A DNA stretch of 64,000 nucleotides from an uncultured Flavobacteriaceae bacterium (GCA_947494565.1 CANLVG010000002.1:124001-188000), one strand, 5' to 3'; positions 49,562-58,473 are shown, counted from the stretch's first letter. The notes: generated from the sequence alone by a model not told the origin. Translations and numbers: made by a program.

Positions 49562-49942
49562 TTAAAACGGCAGGTCATCATGCTCTTCCTCGTTCAACTC
49601 ATCTGCAGGTGCAAAAGCTTCTGCAGGTGGCACTGGAGGCATTCCGCCACTTTCAGCCTGTGCCGGTTGTAGGCTTTCGACACGCCATCCCTGAATAGAG
49701 TTGAAGTATTTTACTTCTCCCTGCGGATTTGTCCATTCGCGGCCTCTTAGATTGATGCTCACTTTAACATCTTGACCCACAGAATAGTTATTGAGCAGGT
49801 CGGACTTATCTTGTACGAACTCTATCATTATATGTTGTGGATATTGCTCTTCAGTGGTAACCACCAATTCCCTTTTTCTAAAACCGTTACTCCCGAACGT
49901 TTGGGTTTCCCCGATCAGCTTGATCTTTCCTTGTACTTCCAT
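49562..49942 (-). CDS. DUF3127 protein with SSB-like acidic C-terminal tail
   Basis: A 126-residue protein. The first 90 residues match Bacteroidota DUF3127: EVQGKIKLIGETQTFGSNGFRKRELVVTTEE (ends quoted), QHIMIEFVQDKSDLL, INLRGREWTNPQGEVKYFNSIQGWRV. The strand pattern is OB-fold-like. After a Pro/Ala linker it ends NEEEHDDLPF, which resembles the DDDIPF tip through which single-stranded-DNA-binding protein recruits partners. This suggests a nucleic-acid-related role, but DNA binding has not been shown from sequence. Monocistronic with a strong terminator. Confidence 0.8.
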   Translation of the reverse strand: MEVQGKIKLIGETQTFGSNGFRKRELVVTTEEQYPQHIMIEFVQDKSDLLNNYSVGQDVKVSINLRGREWTNPQGEVKYFNSIQGWRVESLQPAQAESGGMPPVPPAEAFAPADELNEEEHDDLPF

Positions 49943-50082
49943 GACTATGAATTATATGTTAACTAAAATTAAATTGAACCCATTCGTACGAATTCGATGG
50001 ATAAAAGTAGCAGTAATCATAAGACCTACCTAACAAAAAACAAACAAGTTATGAGCGGTAATAAACAGCCTAGACTTTAAAC

Positions 50083-50895
50083 TCAATTTTTAGGATATCC
50101 AACTAAGTAGGTCCCCGCATTTTTACCGTTTCCTTTTTTGGCAAAGCCTTTCTCCCAATAAAAATCAGGGGTTTCCAAACCCTGTAACAATTCATCCAAA
50201 TCATCAAAAGAATAGATACGGGGCATCGAAGCCTGACCATCCCAAGCATAACAAATCGGAATTATGGGAATCAGGTAGGTAAACACCAACTGACGCCAAG
50301 TCAAGGGTTTCACAAAAGGCGTCATAAAGAGGGTCATTAGCATCAAGATAACAAGTCCGAAAGGAAGAAACAAGGCCCAAATAATCGTTGGCAGCTTGTT
50401 CTCCGCCATTTCATAAATCAATATGGGTTGTTTACTTTGTACCGCGGATTCCAGTATTTTTCGGGCCGCTTCTGGGGGCATATGGTGAAAACTGTTCACC
50501 ATGGTCTTTAGTCCCATAGGTGCGGAGTGAAGCTCGGTGGCGTTCACCGGCGTTTCCAAGTACGAAATTTTGTCTTCGGAATTTTCGTTAAATCTCTTGG
50601 CTACCTCCATATTCGGATACAAGTCCGTCATCACCAGTTCAACCTGCTGTAACCCATCGATCTTATGCAAGGCTTTTAACACCTCTGGCATCGCACCTCC
50701 GGAACCCGAACCGAGATCAACGATTTTTGAGAGCCCTTTTTCCTGTAGCACCCTCGCAATCAAATAGGCCAACACTTCACTTAGGCCCATCATACGGTGC
50801 AGCACCATAATCAGATTGGTCATGCAGGTGCGTAACCAAGAGGGAAACCATTTGTAATCTTCGAACTCAAACAACTGTATGCGCTTCATCTTCAT
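50083..50895 (-). CDS. SAM-dependent methyltransferase with membrane segment
   Basis: A 270-residue protein. The SAM-binding motif is IVDLGSGSGGAMPEVLKAL near residue 58-76, followed by VMTDLYPN and a VNSFHHMPPEAARKIL catalytic-loop region. Unusually it has two hydrophobic stretches near 170-215 (TIIWALFLPFGLVILMLMTL), so it is probably membrane associated. Substrate unknown. The alternative start ATG 50889 is two residues in. Confidence 0.8.
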   Translation of the reverse strand: MKMKRIQLFEFEDYKWFPSWLRTCMTNLIMVLHRMMGLSEVLAYLIARVLQEKGLSKIVDLGSGSGGAMPEVLKALHKIDGLQQVELVMTDLYPNMEVAKRFNENSEDKISYLETPVNATELHSAPMGLKTMVNSFHHMPPEAARKILESAVQSKQPILIYEMAENKLPTIIWALFLPFGLVILMLMTLFMTPFVKPLTWRQLVFTYLIPIIPICYAWDGQASMPRIYSFDDLDELLQGLETPDFYWEKGFAKKGNGKNAGTYLVGYPKN

Positions 50896-50959
50896 TTATT
50901 TATGGAGAATCTATTATGGGCCAACAAACCGTTACCATGAAATTCTCCTCGTGCCATAA

Positions 50960-51844
50960 CTATACTTTCGCCAGTAAAACTTTCCAGGCCGAAAGCACCT
51001 CTTTTTCTTTCAAAAGCGCTTTCGCCTTCAACTCGATTTCCTCGCGCTTCCCACTACCTATTAGTATCCGGATCTCCGTTCGTGCCTCTACAAATGCCGA
51101 CACCTCTTTAGCGGACGGTATCTGCTCAACATTACCCAACATGCCCAGGTCGTTTCCGGAAAGCAGCTCACTATTACGAATATGCAACGGAATACGATCT
51201 ACTCCGATACCCAAACCAGAAAGGGGCTTGGGCACTTCGAACATCCCTAGATTTGCACGAGAGTACCAATTACCACCCATACGGGCGACCAGGTCGATCT
51301 TATGTTGATCAATACTACCCTCCTCACTTAAAATCGCTTCGTTGATGTGTAATTTAACCACCTCCGAAAAAATCAGATTTCCCGCCCCTCCATCTTTTCC
51401 CAAGGCCTCCACCTTGGTCACCTTACATTCAAACTGTACAGGCGATTCGGCTACGCGAAAGGGCCTTACGATTTCCGATGGTAAGGCAGTCAGGCCCGAT
51501 TTCTCAAATTCATTTACTCCAGCGCCATACTCTGTACTGGACAAAGACATCTGCTGTACCATGTCATAACTCACCATATTGATGACGACTTCATTAGTGG
51601 CCAGCACATTTTCCAAGGTATGTTTAATGGTGTTATTTCGAACCCGTCTGGCCGGCGAAAAAATCAATACAGGCGGATTGGCACTAAAAACATTGAAGAA
51701 ACTGTATGGAGAAAGGTTAGGGTTCCCTTTTTCATCGACCGTACTAGCAAATGCAATGGGTCGCGGACCAATGGCACCTAACAGATAACCGTGTAATTTT
51801 GGTGTGGGCACCTCTTTTGGATCAATTGAAATCATGGTGTTCAT
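50960..51844 (-). CDS. Flavin reductase-like FMN-binding protein
   Basis: A 294-residue protein. The split-barrel flavin reductase domain is clear: LLGAIGPRPIAFASTVDEKGNPNLSPYSFFN (ends quoted), PPVLIFSPARR, TLENVLATNEVVINMVSY and GAGVNEFEKSGLT. Members bind FMN and reduce it or act in flavin-dependent monooxygenase systems. ATG 51844 or 51835 is preferred since the domain begins right after; the longer frame to 51904 would run into the divergent promoter. Confidence 0.85.
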   Translation of the reverse strand: MNTMISIDPKEVPTPKLHGYLLGAIGPRPIAFASTVDEKGNPNLSPYSFFNVFSANPPVLIFSPARRVRNNTIKHTLENVLATNEVVINMVSYDMVQQMSLSSTEYGAGVNEFEKSGLTALPSEIVRPFRVAESPVQFECKVTKVEALGKDGGAGNLIFSEVVKLHINEAILSEEGSIDQHKIDLVARMGGNWYSRANLGMFEVPKPLSGLGIGVDRIPLHIRNSELLSGNDLGMLGNVEQIPSAKEVSAFVEARTEIRILIGSGKREEIELKAKALLKEKEVLSAWKVLLAKV

Positions 51845-51925
51845 TGTACGTATAAAGGTATGAATTTTACCCCTATTCGATAGTAGGCCGGAAGGGCTTT
51901 TCATATGAATTCGTACAATTTGCGT

Positions 51926-51933
51926 TATCTTTG
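51926..51933 (+). promoter_or_regulatory. Bacteroidota -7 element, TATCTTTG
   Basis: Exact TAnnTTTG match 18 bases before ATG 51952. It overlaps the in-frame ATG at 51931 and so excludes it as a start. Confidence 0.65.
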
Positions 51934-51951
51934 ACGTTAGAGCATCTCCTC

Positions 51952-53100
51952 ATGAAATTCAATCCTAAGAACAAAACTTCAAACGCGGTTTTATTATTCT
52001 CGGCGTTTGTAATCGTCAGCTTGATCTTATGGAACACCAATAGCTTTTTTAAAAAATTCAAAGAAGAAGAGCGTCAGAAAATGGAAATTTGGGCCACGGC
52101 CCATTCAGAATTGTTGCAAGCTTCATTAGATGATGATCCCGGAGACCTCCCGCTTAAGGTCTTTCAGAACAACAAAAGCACGCCGATGATTCTGGTCAAT
52201 AAGGATGGGTCGGTCAAGACCAACAATATTCCCAAAGAAAAAGCCGCCGATTCCAATTACATCAAAGACCGAATCGTTACGTTCAAAAGTGAAAATACCC
52301 CCATAGAAATCGACCAACAGGGCGAGCATTTGGCCACGTTGTATTACGGCAATTCTGAGGTACTCAACAAACTGAAATACTACCCTATAGCCTTATTGTT
52401 GATCATTTTTCTTTTCGGAGCCGTCATTTTCTTCTTTTTCAAGACCAATAAGGCCTCTGAACAGAATAAGCTGTGGGCCGGCATGGCCAAGGAAACCGCT
52501 CATCAAATCGGCACTCCCTTATCGTCGCTTTTAGGTTGGAACGAATTATTGAAGGCGGAGAAAATCAACCCCGAGATTACCCGTGAAATAGAAAAAGATA
52601 TTTCTCGATTGGAAATGATCACCGAACGTTTTTCTAAAATCGGTTCATTGCCGAAACTCGATGAGCATGATATCGTCAAAGAAACGAAGGACGCTTTTGA
52701 GTATTTAAAATTAAGAAGTTCAAAGCTGATCCATTTTACCTTTGATTCAAAAGTAGAGCGGCAAGCGGTGATGCTCAATCATTCACTATATAATTGGACG
52801 ATAGAAAATCTGGTAAAGAACGGCATCGATGCCATGAAAGGAAGGGGTAGTATCGGCATTGAAATCCTACGCGAAGGCAGTTATGTGAATATTTTGGTCT
52901 CGGACACGGGCCATGGGATCCCTAAAAGCGACTACAAGACCATTTTTAACCCCGGAGTGACCTCTAAGAAAAGGGGATGGGGTCTTGGTCTTTCTTTGGT
53001 AAAACGGATCGTGGAAGAGTACCACAGCGGAAAAATAAAGGTCCTTTCTTCTAGTAAGGAAGGAACCATCATGCAAATATCCCTTAAAGCAAATACATGA
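51952..53100 (+). CDS. Sensor histidine kinase (two-helix, extracytoplasmic sensor)
   Basis: A 382-residue kinase: transmembrane helices at about 11-27 and 144-163, enclosing a periplasmic domain of about 115 residues; a HisKA-like region with the His box AKETAHQIGTPLSSLLGW; and a HATPase with N-box NLVKNGIDAM, G1 VSDTGHGIP and G2 GWGLGLSLVKRIVEEYH. The His box (HQIGTPL) is a variant seen in Bacteroidota kinases. No response regulator is adjacent. It overlaps by four bases the zinc-ribbon membrane protein, which may be a partner. Confidence 0.87.
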   Translation: MKFNPKNKTSNAVLLFSAFVIVSLILWNTNSFFKKFKEEERQKMEIWATAHSELLQASLDDDPGDLPLKVFQNNKSTPMILVNKDGSVKTNNIPKEKAADSNYIKDRIVTFKSENTPIEIDQQGEHLATLYYGNSEVLNKLKYYPIALLLIIFLFGAVIFFFFKTNKASEQNKLWAGMAKETAHQIGTPLSSLLGWNELLKAEKINPEITREIEKDISRLEMITERFSKIGSLPKLDEHDIVKETKDAFEYLKLRSSKLIHFTFDSKVERQAVMLNHSLYNWTIENLVKNGIDAMKGRGSIGIEILREGSYVNILVSDTGHGIPKSDYKTIFNPGVTSKKRGWGLGLSLVKRIVEEYHSGKIKVLSSSKEGTIMQISLKANT

Positions 53101-53459
53101 CCATGGCAATCGAAAAACTAGTACTGATCAAAGAGGCGGAACTGACCAATAACTGTCCGGAATGTTTCAACCAAGATCTGAAACTTACCTTTTACCAGAA
53201 ACATCGTTTTGCAAAACTCTACCATCGCATAACCAATGAAGTGACCCATCAGATTATCTGCAATAAATGCGGTTCGGATATTTACCCCGCCAAATGGACC
53301 GATGACATCGAGCGTATTTTTGAATACTATCAAAAAATGATGCAACCCGAGAAGTCTTCCTTGAAACTAAAGCCCTTGTTCTATCTCTTAGTGCTGATTT
53401 TTATCGCTATTATAGGCATTGGGGGCTACCTCTTCTCGACAGGCCTTATTCAATTTTAG
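53097..53459 (+). CDS. Zinc-ribbon protein with C-terminal membrane anchor
   Basis: A 120-residue protein. CPEC (Cys20-Cys23) and CNKC (about 56-59) form a zinc-ribbon-like pair in the N-terminal domain, and one transmembrane helix (about 94-116) ends it, so the domain faces the cytosol. The start overlaps the kinase stop codon (ATGA), a sign of translational coupling. No family recognised. It could adapt or modulate the kinase; that is from context only. Its 3' end overlaps the HIT gene by 14 bases. Confidence 0.75.
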   Translation: MTMAIEKLVLIKEAELTNNCPECFNQDLKLTFYQKHRFAKLYHRITNEVTHQIICNKCGSDIYPAKWTDDIERIFEYYQKMMQPEKSSLKLKPLFYLLVLIFIAIIGIGGYLFSTGLIQF

Positions 53460-53838
53460 ATTTAATCCGCTCGGCTACGTCCCTAAATTCCTCTTCGGTC
53501 AGACTGACTTTATGTTGAAAGGTCGCATCTCTCATTCCTCCTAATGGGATTAGATGCACATGTACGTGGGGCACCTCAAGACCGATAACGGTCATACCTA
53601 CTCTTTGGCAGTCCATTGCCGCTTCAATAGCCTTTCCGATTTTTCTTGAAAACGCCATAAGCCCCATATAGGTAGCTTCATCTAAATCCATAATCTTGTC
53701 CACTTCCTTTTTGGGAATGCACAGCGTATGTCCTTTCGCATTCGGATTGATATCCAAAAAGGCGAAGAAATCTTCATCTTCAGCTATTTTGTAACAGGGT
53801 ATTTCACCCTTGATGATTTTGGTAAAGATAGTTGGCAT
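53446..53838 (-). CDS. HIT-family nucleotide hydrolase
   Basis: A 130-residue histidine-triad protein (Hint/PKCI-like). The triad motif HVHVHLIPL is near residue 100, and the N-terminal IFTKIIKGEIPCYKIAED is typical. Such enzymes hydrolyse nucleoside phosphoramidates or dinucleoside polyphosphates. It is downstream of greA on the same strand, with a terminator between. Confidence 0.94.
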   Translation of the reverse strand: MPTIFTKIIKGEIPCYKIAEDEDFFAFLDINPNAKGHTLCIPKKEVDKIMDLDEATYMGLMAFSRKIGKAIEAAMDCQRVGMTVIGLEVPHVHVHLIPLGGMRDATFQHKVSLTEEEFRDVAERIKSKIE

Positions 53839-53897
53839 AATCAGGTTTCGTGTTTGACACCTCTATTCAGTTCAAAGCACTATAAGTCAAGTGTTGA

Positions 53898-53931
53898 ACT
53901 AAAAAATCCTATCAGTGTTCTTGATAGGATT
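53898..53931 (-). terminator. Rho-independent terminator of greA
   Basis: A perfect 10-bp stem AATCCTATCA / TGATAGGATT with a 7-base loop, followed on the minus strand by TTTTAGTTC. It lies 24 bases after the greA stop. Confidence 0.78.
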
Positions 53932-53954
53932 AAATATAAAGATTAAAAACGTTT

Positions 53955-54431
53955 TTACTCTCGGGTGATCTCCAAAATATCGAATTTCAGGGTTCCGTTA
54001 GGCACGGTTATCTCTGCTGTATCACCTACTTCCTTACCCAACAACCCTTTTCCGATTGGAGAATTAACGGATATTTTACCTGTCTTAATATCGGCTTCAC
54101 TCTCCGCGACCAAGGTATACTTCATCTCCATACCGTTATTTTGGTTTTTCAATTTAACGGTAGACAAGACCAATACCTTCGAGGTGTCTAACTGAGATTC
54201 ATCAATAAGACGCGCATTGGCCAAGGTTTCTTCCATTTTAGAAATGCGCATCTCCAATAATCCTTGTGCTTCTTTTGCGGCATCGTATTCAGCGTTCTCC
54301 GAAAGATCGCCTTTGTCTCGAGCCTCGGCAATAGCTTGTGATGCCTTGGGCCGCTCAATATCACGAAGGTGATTCAACTCTTCTTTTAATTTTTTTAGTC
54401 CTTCTGCGGTATAATAAGATACGTTACTCAT
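53955..54431 (-). CDS. greA: Transcription elongation factor GreA
   Basis: A 158-residue factor that rescues backtracked RNA polymerase by stimulating transcript cleavage. The N-terminal coiled coil carries the acidic tip GDLSENAEYDAAKEAQ, and the C-terminal FKBP-like domain shows VNSPIGKGLLGKEVGDTAEI. The frame is open upstream to 54530, but that includes the promoter element at 54507, so ATG 54431 is the start. Confidence 0.95.
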   Translation of the reverse strand: MSNVSYYTAEGLKKLKEELNHLRDIERPKASQAIAEARDKGDLSENAEYDAAKEAQGLLEMRISKMEETLANARLIDESQLDTSKVLVLSTVKLKNQNNGMEMKYTLVAESEADIKTGKISVNSPIGKGLLGKEVGDTAEITVPNGTLKFDILEITRE

Positions 54432-54506
54432 GATATCCTCGTTTAATAAATAAGAAAATCCTCTGCACATGCCGCAACGCCACGGCTTTTTAAGAGAGGA
54501 TTGGGG

Positions 54507-54514
54507 CAAAGATA
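54507..54514 (-). promoter_or_regulatory. Bacteroidota -7 element of greA, TATCTTTG
   Basis: Exact TAnnTTTG match on the minus strand, giving a leader of about 70 bases before ATG 54431. Confidence 0.6.
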
Positions 54515-54673
54515 CATTTTTTTTGCTCAATTTTGTCGAAGCGCTCGTTTTTGAAATGCCATAATTGCGCTCTGACAGCCTGTTTTTCCGTTATATTTTC
54601 GTTAAAACAGACGATAGGGATGCAGCGGTCATTTTGCGAAACAATCTCTTGGTTTTTAAATGGACACTAACTT

Positions 54674-55111
54674 ATGAAAAGAACTTTTGGCTTTATTTTA
54701 TTTGTTTTTTTGCTCTCTTGTGATAAACAACAGACAAACAGGAACCCTTTTCTTCAAGAAATCGGTTTTGCCTTTGATTTGAATTTGAACTTACCGTTGT
54801 ACAGTCCGTTGACCAATATTGGTAGTTCCGTCTACGTCGGAAACCAGCAGGTAGGTACCAAGGGTGTCTTTGTTACCAATACCGGTTTTGATGTCTTCAG
54901 GGCCTTTGAAGCCAGCTGCCCGAATCATGCGCCAAATAGTTGCTCTACAATGACCATGAGTGGTCAAGTGGCCACTTGTTCCTGTGAGGACTACGAGTAT
55001 AGCCTTTTTACCGGGCAAATGCTGAACCGCCCGGATGATGGGCGTCGGTATTACGACATGTTAGAGTACCGTGCTTCCTTTAGCGGGAATACGGTAATCG
55101 TTTCAAATTGA
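54674..55111 (+). CDS. Rieske-like lipoprotein lacking a full cluster site
   Basis: A 145-residue lipoprotein (lipobox LLSC, Cys16). The first half-motif CPNH is present in FEASCPNHAPN, but the second reads CSCEDYEYSLFTG where a Rieske centre needs C-x-x-H. With only one His the protein should not bind a normal 2Fe-2S Rieske cluster. Extra Cys residues (NSCS, ATCSC) suggest disulfides or another metal. The fold and the YSLFTGQ ending fit Rieske proteins. Function unknown; it is monocistronic. Confidence 0.75.
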   Translation: MKRTFGFILFVFLLSCDKQQTNRNPFLQEIGFAFDLNLNLPLYSPLTNIGSSVYVGNQQVGTKGVFVTNTGFDVFRAFEASCPNHAPNSCSTMTMSGQVATCSCEDYEYSLFTGQMLNRPDDGRRYYDMLEYRASFSGNTVIVSN

Positions 55112-55189
55112 CCCTTCGTTCACAACTACCCGAACAAACCTCCCTTTCGGTTGAAGCAGGATGTATTGGGTCACGAAAAAGCAATTACG

Positions 55190-56095
55190 CTATACCAACC
55201 CCTCAAATACCAAGCTATCGAAACCGAGCTTTTGTGGTTCTAAACCTGTGCGGCGCAACCAATTCAAATAGGCCTCGACCTTCTCTTTTTCAAGAACACC
55301 CCAATTGTCAACAGTACCGTAATATGGAGCCGTGAACTCTTGGCTTTGAAGTAGGTCAATATCCCTGTCCTGCTCCGACACATAAGGTGTGATCACATCA
55401 ACTGCCTCCTTAAGATTTCCTTGGGCAAACAGATAGCCTTTTTTCGTAGCCCTTAGAAAATTTGAATAGTCGATCGTGTTTTCCGCTACCGCCTTTCTAC
55501 TGGTCATAACTACAGGGGAATAGCCATAGGGAATTCCGTAATCGGCCAGTCTAAATTCATTCAGCGATACGCCTCGGTTTTTTGCCTGAATACCTTCCCA
55601 ATTCATGAATATCCATGTGGCATCGTACTTCTTGGTCACGATGGTTTCCCAAATACCCAGTTTTTTTGGATAGACGATTTCAAATACCCCGTTTCCCCCA
55701 TCATTCTTGATCATATGTCGAACGATTTCATCTTCATAACGTGCTTGATACGATGCATATATCGCCCCATCCAAATCACTCGGTCGTTTCAACTGACTGT
55801 CACCCAAAGTGACAATTGCACTTAAATCTTCCCTGAAAATAGCCGCAATAGTAACCGCATCAAAAACATTTTTCTTGGTACGATAACTAACAATACTCTC
55901 AAACGGACATAATGCGCAATCGGCCTCTCCCAGCTCAACCCTTTTCGCGGGGGTTAGGCTATACTCATCCACGTCGGGAGTCAACAATTCTACTTCAAGG
56001 CCTATTTCATGATAATACCCTTTCTCTCTTGCCACAAAAAATCCCGTGTGGTTTGTATTGGCTGTCCAATCAAGGGCCACCTTAAATGGTTTCAT
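55190..56095 (-). CDS. NMT1/THI5-like protein without signal peptide
   Basis: A 301-residue protein with the fold of thiamine-precursor binding proteins. It has the N-terminal VALDWTANTNHTGFFVAREKGYY, then GEADCALCPFESIVSYRTK, SYQARYEDEIVRHMIKNDGG and WIFMNWEGIQAKN. ThiY-type homologues are periplasmic receptors for pyrimidine precursors; yeast THI5 makes HMP-phosphate itself. This one has no signal peptide or lipobox and no ABC permease or ATPase gene nearby. Where THI5 has its catalytic His, I align a Glu (PFES), so synthase activity is doubtful. It starts four bases after the TonB receptor gene ends and so is under the TPP riboswitch. Confidence 0.8.
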   Translation of the reverse strand: MKPFKVALDWTANTNHTGFFVAREKGYYHEIGLEVELLTPDVDEYSLTPAKRVELGEADCALCPFESIVSYRTKKNVFDAVTIAAIFREDLSAIVTLGDSQLKRPSDLDGAIYASYQARYEDEIVRHMIKNDGGNGVFEIVYPKKLGIWETIVTKKYDATWIFMNWEGIQAKNRGVSLNEFRLADYGIPYGYSPVVMTSRKAVAENTIDYSNFLRATKKGYLFAQGNLKEAVDVITPYVSEQDRDIDLLQSQEFTAPYYGTVDNWGVLEKEKVEAYLNWLRRTGLEPQKLGFDSLVFEGLV

Positions 56096-56099
56096 ATGT

Positions 56100-58364
56100 T
56101 CAAAAATTTATTGTTGCACCCACCAAGAAATTGATTCCTGCTTGCGGGTAGTACCCTGCTCCCTCAACCGTCGTAATGGTACCCGGATTTGAAAAGTCAT
56201 CATCGAAAGTGAAAAAATAACCATTGGTGACATTCAATTCATCAAAGATGTTATTGACCAAGCCCGAAAATGTGATGCTCTTGAAAAATGAGTCGACTTC
56301 CCAAGTATATTGGAAATTCAAATCCGTTTGCGAATAGGCGTCCAGCACAGAACCTTCGGAGTCGATATTCCCCATGTATTGCTTGCCTACATATTTTGTC
56401 AAAGCAGTAATTTGAACGTGTTCGACTGGACTATAGCTGAACGAATTACCCAAAACCAGATTCGGTGAAAAGGCGATATTCGTATCTCCAAGATTCTGTA
56501 GCACGCCGTCCCTTTCAAAAACAAAGTCCCTATTTTTATTTGTACTCAGAGCTACGTTCGGGCTCCAATTGAATGTATCGCCCAATGCTACGTTTGCATC
56601 GACTTCCAAACCCAATCGGTAACTATCCCCCACATTTTCGCGTAACGGTGCCCCAACATCATTGAGCTCTCCCGTAAGCACCAACTGGTTCTCATAGTTC
56701 ATGAAATACATATTCGTGCTCACCTGTACCGTTGGTGTAACATAGCGCCATCCCAATTCCCAATCATTCAACCGTTCCGGTTCGGGATTTCCATTTTCAT
56801 AATCGTTTCTGTTGGGCTCGCGATTGGCGACGGCAAAAGAGAGGTAAAAGTTATTATTTTGATTCATATCATAGGTTATCCCGGCCTTCGGGTTAAAGAA
56901 ATCGAAGGTATCATCGACGAGGCCGGTTTCCACACCGTTGGCTTGATAGCCTACTGCCCGGTATTGCACGTCACCAAAAAGACTCCACTGGGCGTTCAAA
57001 CTATAATTGGCCTTCGTATATAGGTTGAAATCGGTCTTCACGGAAGTATCATCATAATAACGCTCTCGAATATTGGTGCTGCCAAAGCGGGACCAAATCA
57101 CCTCTCCAAAATGGTCGCCCTCATATTTGTTATAGCCTCCGCCAACAATAAGGTTGAGTTGATCTTTTCGATAATTGGCTGAAAAAACGGTCCCGTAAAA
57201 ATCATTGTCAAGCCAACGGCGACGAATCACGTCCGTTGTGTTGACGGCTTCCCCATCAACTGTGATTGGTGCAAACCTATAGGTAGCGAAATCATCATCT
57301 TCGCGGTATTGTTCAAAGTACCCTCGACCTCTTGTATAATGTAAGGCGATATTAGTGCTCCAATTTTCATTCAATTGCTCGTTCCAGAGTAATTGGGCGT
57401 GATCTTGTTTGTAGTTATCCTCTTCTTTGTCATAGAATTGGGTATTGCCATTTTCATCGGTATATATTCCTGCAGGATTAAAAGTGCGATCACTTTCCAG
57501 TGTTGCATCATCGATGCCGAACCACGATTGATACGTGATTTCATGACCTCCAAAAAGCAACGCCTTTATCAAGGTGTTGTCATCTTTATACGCCCCTTGT
57601 AAGAAGTAAGACTCCAGTTCAGAAGAGGCCCGATCGATATAACCATCTGAAGTGATCCGAGATAGTCTACCTGAAATCTCTACATGCTCATTGAGCATTC
57701 CGGTACTGAATTTCAAATTATTGCGTAGGGTATTAAAGCTACCTATAGAAGAGGAAATTTGACCATAGGCTTCCTCCGAGAAACCATCGGTCAACAAATT
57801 CAAACTGGCACCAAAGGCGCCGGCACCGTTCGTGGAGGTCCCTACTCCTCGTTGTAGTTGCAAGCTTTCGGTCGATGAAGCGAAATCAGGCATATTCACC
57901 CAAAAAGTACCCTGTGATTCTGCATCATTATACGGAATTCCGTTAATCGTCACATTGACGCGGGTTGCATCACTCCCACGAACACGTATTCCCGTATAGC
58001 CCACCCCTGCGCCGGCATCTGACGTAGTGACTACCGATGGCAAAAAGTTCATCAGAATAGGAATGTCTTGACCTAGATTTCGAGGTTTTATCTCTTCTTT
58101 GGTCAAATTGGAATAGGTTACCGGTGTTTCATTGGTCACCCGGATAGCCGAGACGAAAACCTCATCTAAGACTTCAACCTTTTTGCCTTCTAAAGAATCG
58201 GAAGGCGTTTCTTGGGATTTCGCCCCTGCCACACCTAAAAAGGTGGCGAACAGGGCAAAAACCTTGGTCTTGACGCGATGGCTCTTGTGGTTCTTTACTA
58301 ATCGCTTTGCACCGCTTAATTGTCGAGCGGCTTTCGGAATACTAATGGAATAGAGCAGTTTCAT
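56100..58364 (-). CDS. TonB-dependent outer membrane receptor, thiamine-regulated
   Basis: A 754-residue receptor. A long basic N-terminal stretch precedes the hydrophobic core of a signal peptide (about 35-50, VFALFATFLGVAGAKSQ). The plug domain follows (TPVTYSNLTKEEIKPRNLGQ, GVGYTGIRVRGSDATRVNVTINGIPYNDAE by its ends), then the 22-strand barrel, ending in Phe (GATINF). A TPP riboswitch lies upstream. Bacteroidota receptors under this riboswitch have been predicted to take up thiamine or precursors (Omr1-type). No other ATG or GTG lies between the hairpin and the signal core, so ATG 58364 is used. Confidence 0.88.
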   Translation of the reverse strand: MKLLYSISIPKAARQLSGAKRLVKNHKSHRVKTKVFALFATFLGVAGAKSQETPSDSLEGKKVEVLDEVFVSAIRVTNETPVTYSNLTKEEIKPRNLGQDIPILMNFLPSVVTTSDAGAGVGYTGIRVRGSDATRVNVTINGIPYNDAESQGTFWVNMPDFASSTESLQLQRGVGTSTNGAGAFGASLNLLTDGFSEEAYGQISSSIGSFNTLRNNLKFSTGMLNEHVEISGRLSRITSDGYIDRASSELESYFLQGAYKDDNTLIKALLFGGHEITYQSWFGIDDATLESDRTFNPAGIYTDENGNTQFYDKEEDNYKQDHAQLLWNEQLNENWSTNIALHYTRGRGYFEQYREDDDFATYRFAPITVDGEAVNTTDVIRRRWLDNDFYGTVFSANYRKDQLNLIVGGGYNKYEGDHFGEVIWSRFGSTNIRERYYDDTSVKTDFNLYTKANYSLNAQWSLFGDVQYRAVGYQANGVETGLVDDTFDFFNPKAGITYDMNQNNNFYLSFAVANREPNRNDYENGNPEPERLNDWELGWRYVTPTVQVSTNMYFMNYENQLVLTGELNDVGAPLRENVGDSYRLGLEVDANVALGDTFNWSPNVALSTNKNRDFVFERDGVLQNLGDTNIAFSPNLVLGNSFSYSPVEHVQITALTKYVGKQYMGNIDSEGSVLDAYSQTDLNFQYTWEVDSFFKSITFSGLVNNIFDELNVTNGYFFTFDDDFSNPGTITTVEGAGYYPQAGINFLVGATINF

Positions 58365-58384
58365 TCGTAAAAAGTTTTACGAAT
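58363..58384 (-). promoter_or_regulatory. Hairpin overlapping the receptor start codon
   Basis: On the minus strand ATTCGTAAAA and TTTTACGAAT form a perfect 10-bp dyad with two bases between. Its last two bases are the A and T of the ATG. If it folds in the mRNA it would hinder ribosome access. It may be part of riboswitch output or only a chance dyad. Confidence 0.45.
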
Positions 58385-58473
58385 AAAAGGGGCTATTATT
58401 CTTATGTTAATAATGATTTTTGTTGCCTTCTGAAACTTTTTCAGCGCAACATTGTAGTACCTAACGGCTAAAA

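Noticed and set aside
55190-56095. Calling the THI5-like gene a periplasmic ABC substrate-binding protein
   Set aside because: No signal peptide, no lipobox and no permease or ATPase genes adjacent; the neutral family name was used instead.
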